DNA of 64,000 bases from Syntrophaceae bacterium UBA6087 (GTDB lineage Bacteria > Desulfobacterota > Desulfomonilia > UBA1062). This document shows, piece after piece, positions 61,374 to 64,000 of this stretch; position 1 is the stretch's first letter, and every line of letters begins with the position of its first letter. Made by a program: the position numbers and the translations under genes. The notes below the pieces were generated by a model. The model saw only the letters and a list, made by a program, of their open reading frames with translations. It made no database searches and was not told the origin of the DNA. The DNA lies in assembly GCA_002448235.1 (NCBI GenBank), contig DIXF01000008.1, positions 62,001-126,000 on the forward strand. The letters are read 5' to 3'.

Positions 61374-62504
61374 TCACCGCAGGGCATGCTTGAGGAAACG
61401 CCACTGCCTTTCCATGTCCGCCGGACCCTGAAGCCGGCCGAAAATCCTGGAGCGGAGCTCCGAATAGACAAAATTGTGGAGCCTCAAAGAGCGGACGTGC
61501 GGAGACTTTGCCATGTTCTTGTCGAAAAGCTCCGAGGTCTCTCTCGACCACACCCCGGACCTGATCGCCTGGGCGCCGAGCCTGCCTGCCGTATAACCGA
61601 TCAGAAAGGACGTCCTGATGCCGCTTCCTCCCCTGGCCTGGACGTGGCCGAGGGCGTCTCCCGCCAGGACAAGGCCCGGCCGCTGGCTGAAGGGAAAAAT
61701 CATACCCCCCATGGGCACCATGGAATTCAACGCATAGAAGCTTTCCGCGCCTTCGAGCCGTTCTTGAAAGAGGCGGTGGCGGCTGCAGAATTCTTCAAAC
61801 GTTATCCGCCCGGTCCTGCCTTGCTTGGGCAGGCTCATGAGGATGATCTCCGCCTCTGTCCCGCCGCGGGGGAATATCGTGCCGACGGCCAGCGAGCTGT
61901 TGTCGATATGGAAGTGATATTCGAGCCTGTCCTGCGACCCGGTATATCCCCGCACGAGTTTCTTCGATACGGGGAGATCGATCTTCGAGCGGTCGTGAAG
62001 GAGCTGCCGCGAGGACGGATCTGCCCAGCCGCCGCACGAGAACACCGCCTTTGTCCGGAGCTCTTCCTCGGCAAAGCCGCTGATCATGGCTTTTACGCCC
62101 TGGACCCGGCCGTCCTGCTTGATCAGATCGTGGACACAGGACGAAGGCCATATCCGCGCGCCGGATGCGGAAACGACCTCGGCCATGGCCTGGATAAAAT
62201 CCGGCCAGCTGATGATGAGATTCGGGTTGCTGATGGTGCGGTCCACGGACTGCTCTCCGGAGTGGGAGAAATAAGTTCTCCTGCTGATCTTCCGTAAAGT
62301 CTGCTTTTCAAGAAACCCGCCGCCCAGAAGCTCGTCCATCTCGGCATGGAAACGGATCGTCTCGCCCCTTCTTTCCGTGCCGAGCATGCTCTGCTTCTCC
62401 AGGACTACGACGTCGATGCCTTCCCGTGCAAGGCCGAGCGCCGTCCCGAGTCCTGCAGGGCCTGCGCCGATGACGATGGCTTCCGAGACGAGCTTCTCTC
62501 CCAT
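61374..62504 (-). CDS. FAD-dependent oxidoreductase, geranylgeranyl reductase-like
   Basis: 376 residues. VIGAGPAGLGTALGLAREG is the FAD loop, RRGETIR follows as in the family (R.GE), and LAGDALGHVQARGGSGIRTSFLIGYTAG is the second flavin motif GD..G......G.G. It resembles the geranylgeranyl reductase / digeranylgeranylglycerophospholipid reductase branch, which reduces isoprenoid double bonds, but could act on other lipids or quinones. No lipid genes are adjacent except the acyltransferase end at the right edge. Confidence 0.85.
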   Translation of the reverse strand: MGEKLVSEAIVIGAGPAGLGTALGLAREGIDVVVLEKQSMLGTERRGETIRFHAEMDELLGGGFLEKQTLRKISRRTYFSHSGEQSVDRTISNPNLIISWPDFIQAMAEVVSASGARIWPSSCVHDLIKQDGRVQGVKAMISGFAEEELRTKAVFSCGGWADPSSRQLLHDRSKIDLPVSKKLVRGYTGSQDRLEYHFHIDNSSLAVGTIFPRGGTEAEIILMSLPKQGRTGRITFEEFCSRHRLFQERLEGAESFYALNSMVPMGGMIFPFSQRPGLVLAGDALGHVQARGGSGIRTSFLIGYTAGRLGAQAIRSGVWSRETSELFDKNMAKSPHVRSLRLHNFVYSELRSRIFGRLQGPADMERQWRFLKHALR

Positions 62505-62587
62505 GAGCTTCCTCCGCTGCGTTCCATTCCAGGTATTTTTAACAAAAGCAGTATACCAGATTCCGTGTCAGGATAAAGCGTGAAAAA

Positions 62588-63661
62588 TCATGAATCTGTA
62601 GACCACTCACCCATACATACCGGTTTTTTCAGGAGCCTCTTGAAATCGTGGAGGTCCGTTGAACGGATGAAGCAGTCGAGATCGTCGTACTGATGAGGCA
62701 GGGGCAGGACCGCAGCGTCGATGCCACGGGATTCGAGAATCCGGGCCGCTTCGATGGTCTTCTGACCTTTTTGGCTTCCGTTTCCCAGGCAGAGCAGGCA
62801 CTGCTTCACGCCGTATGCCGAGAGTGCATCGGCCTGACCTTCGCTCAGCCCCTCCTTGCCGATGGCGACAGCCGGCTTGATGCCGATCTGGTCCACCAGG
62901 AGCGCATCCAGGAGACCCTCCGCAACGATCACCTGCTCCTGCTTCCGTGCGCGGTACATGAGAAACGGAACGTCCTTGAGCACGGAGAGGTCGGTGAGCG
63001 GTCTGTAGGCCTCTCGGCCTGTCCTGGTTATGTCCCTGCCCACCATGCCCATGAGCCTGCCGCACGAATCGCGGAAGGGGATGGCAAGGGTGCAGCCGTC
63101 GGCATCCCGGTCCCAGACCGCGGAGAGCACGGCATCGAGGATGTCATCGCCGATGCCCTGGCTCTGCAGGTAACTTTTCAGGTTTTCGAAGCCGGGAAAG
63201 AAGCCGAACGCGGCACCTTCGACCTCGCCCATGGCGTATCCCCTCCGGTAGAGATAATGGAGCGTCTCCTCGCCGGCAGGGGAAAAGAGCTGCGTGGTGA
63301 AATACCCTGCGGCAATTTCGAGCAGGTGCGCCCTTTCCAGGTCTTCTTCCCACCGGGCCTTGTCATACCCGGCGGGCAAGAGCCCCGCCTCCGCGGTCAA
63401 ACGGGACAGCGCCTCGGAAAAGCTTAAACCCTCACGCCTCTGGAGATAGCTCAGCCAGTCTCCCCTGCTGCTGCAGACAAAGCAGAAATACTCCGGGCGG
63501 TCTGCATACACCACGAGCGTGGGGAGCGGATCGTCATGAAACGGGCAGCAGGCGAGTGCGCCGTTCCCTTTTTTCGTGAAACCTTCGAGGCTGCCGAAAA
63601 GCCTGTCCTGATATTTCATGTCCAGCAGCAGTGCATACATGCGTTCGCTCTCTCTCATCAT
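62588..63661 (-). CDS. primase-like protein with CHC2 zinc finger and degenerate Toprim domain
   Basis: 357 residues. Residues 39-63 form a CHC2 zinc finger (Cys39-x2-His42, Cys60-x2-Cys63). The middle has DnaG-like sequence (GFFPGFENLKSYL; IPFRDSCGRLMGMVGRDI). The Toprim region keeps the Glu (Glu248, AEGLLDALLVDQ) and YDDLDCFIR, but the DGD.AG motif reads GNGSQKG (residues 293-299), so both Asp are missing. It is shorter than DnaG and lacks the C-terminal DnaB-binding domain. AAGGAG lies before the paired ATGs. Confidence 0.78.
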   Translation of the reverse strand: MMRESERMYALLLDMKYQDRLFGSLEGFTKKGNGALACCPFHDDPLPTLVVYADRPEYFCFVCSSRGDWLSYLQRREGLSFSEALSRLTAEAGLLPAGYDKARWEEDLERAHLLEIAAGYFTTQLFSPAGEETLHYLYRRGYAMGEVEGAAFGFFPGFENLKSYLQSQGIGDDILDAVLSAVWDRDADGCTLAIPFRDSCGRLMGMVGRDITRTGREAYRPLTDLSVLKDVPFLMYRARKQEQVIVAEGLLDALLVDQIGIKPAVAIGKEGLSEGQADALSAYGVKQCLLCLGNGSQKGQKTIEAARILESRGIDAAVLPLPHQYDDLDCFIRSTDLHDFKRLLKKPVCMGEWSTDS

Positions 63662-63847
63662 CGTGCAGATGCTCCTTGAGCCTGACGCAGTCTTCTCATT
63701 TCAGACGCTTAAACCTGAAGATGCGTGACAGGGTGCTATTCTTTTAAGGGGAATCACGGAGAAATTCAACCGCTCTGTCATCCGGACCGAAGACTCGTAC
63801 ATGAAACCACCCGCAGGCATATTTACGGGGCAAGGCCTGAGGGAGAT

Positions 63848-64000
63848 TTATGCAGCCCTGCGTTTATCGCGAAAAAAAGAATCGATGAGCCCGTCCTTTT
63901 CCGACCATATTTTGTTCAGCCATTCCTGAAAGCGGTCCCTGAAGCCCGGATCGTTCGAATAGTCGCCAATGAGGTCGGGGGTTATGGGGATGGCGTCAAC
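63848..64000 (-). CDS. acyltransferase (1-acylglycerol-3-phosphate acyltransferase-like), C-terminal fragment
   Basis: Fifty codons before a TAA at 63848-63850; the 5' part lies beyond the window. The sequence VDAIPITPDLIGDYSNDPGF, then FQEWLNKIWSEKDGLIDSFF, matches the C-terminal tail of PlsC/YihG-type acyltransferases, in which .DvvgDY.nD..fr..fq.Wl...W..Kd.li is conserved. These make phosphatidic acid at the membrane. The identification rests on this tail only. Confidence 0.65.
   Translation of the reverse strand, partial: VDAIPITPDLIGDYSNDPGFRDRFQEWLNKIWSEKDGLIDSFFRDKRRAA

Noticed and set aside
1..64000. tRNA, rRNA and CRISPR arrays
   Set aside because: I found no tRNA-like cloverleaf ends, rRNA sequence or regularly spaced repeats; a short tRNA could still be missed by eye.

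Overview
The window looks like chromosome from an anaerobic, GC-rich bacterium of the Desulfobacterota type (syntrophic or sulfate-reducing relatives). This rests on gene content, not on a marker gene. The content includes a ferredoxin-dependent 2-oxoacid oxidoreductase, a BadF/HgdC-type dehydratase activase, two acyl-CoA ligases, two CoA-transferase/GNAT fusions, a 4Fe-4S protein, a desulforedoxin-like miniprotein, a TRAP transporter, GatCAB and a type III glutamine synthetase. I saw no rRNA, tRNA or CRISPR array.

Layout. 1-10 kb: mostly minus-strand genes, namely a methyltransferase, a DUF748 protein, a KorAB-type oxidoreductase, a lone receiver protein and an envelope block (lipoprotein hydrolase, secreted protein, DUF4105, DUF3015). 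10-23 kb: a CBS protein plus permease behind a probable attenuator, a small transpeptidase, a CoA-transferase/GNAT fusion, small flavoproteins, an SDR, and a permease/4Fe-4S/SGNH cluster. 23-29 kb: a minus-strand operon gatC-gatA-gatB-pncB-like-mtnA whose genes are tightly overlapped. 29-37 kb: tandem acyl-CoA ligases, a dehydratase activase, an SDR, a LarA-like protein and a polysaccharide-export lipoprotein.

37.8-41.7 kb is a sharply AT-richer island that I read as an integron gene-cassette array. It holds six cassettes, all on the plus strand, with five attC-like sites. In the five cassettes that keep an attC, the 5' end is complementary to the R'' box of the cassette's own attC, as expected for units that excise as circles. 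No integrase gene is visible, so it is a CALIN-type cluster or a distal part of a larger integron. Cargo: a class III cyclase-like protein, a DUF4019 protein, a cupin, a small-protein/nucleotidyltransferase pair, a flavin reductase-like protein and a GNAT acetyltransferase.

41.7-50 kb: NfeD/SPFH pair, type III glutamine synthetase, a second CoA-transferase/GNAT fusion in which the catalytic Glu position reads Pro, an EamA transporter and a D-Ala-D-Ala ligase. 50-59.2 kb is a coherent catabolic operon: IclR regulator, TRAP transporter (order M-P-Q), a LarA-type nickel racemase, an enolase paralogue lacking both active-site histidines, glycerate 2-kinase and a D-2-hydroxyacid dehydrogenase. The simplest reading is uptake and use of a glycerate-like 2-hydroxyacid, with the enolase-like step being the unexplained part. 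The window ends with an ABC-F protein, a geranylgeranyl-reductase-like flavoprotein, a primase-like protein with a degenerate Toprim site and the 3' end of an acyltransferase gene.
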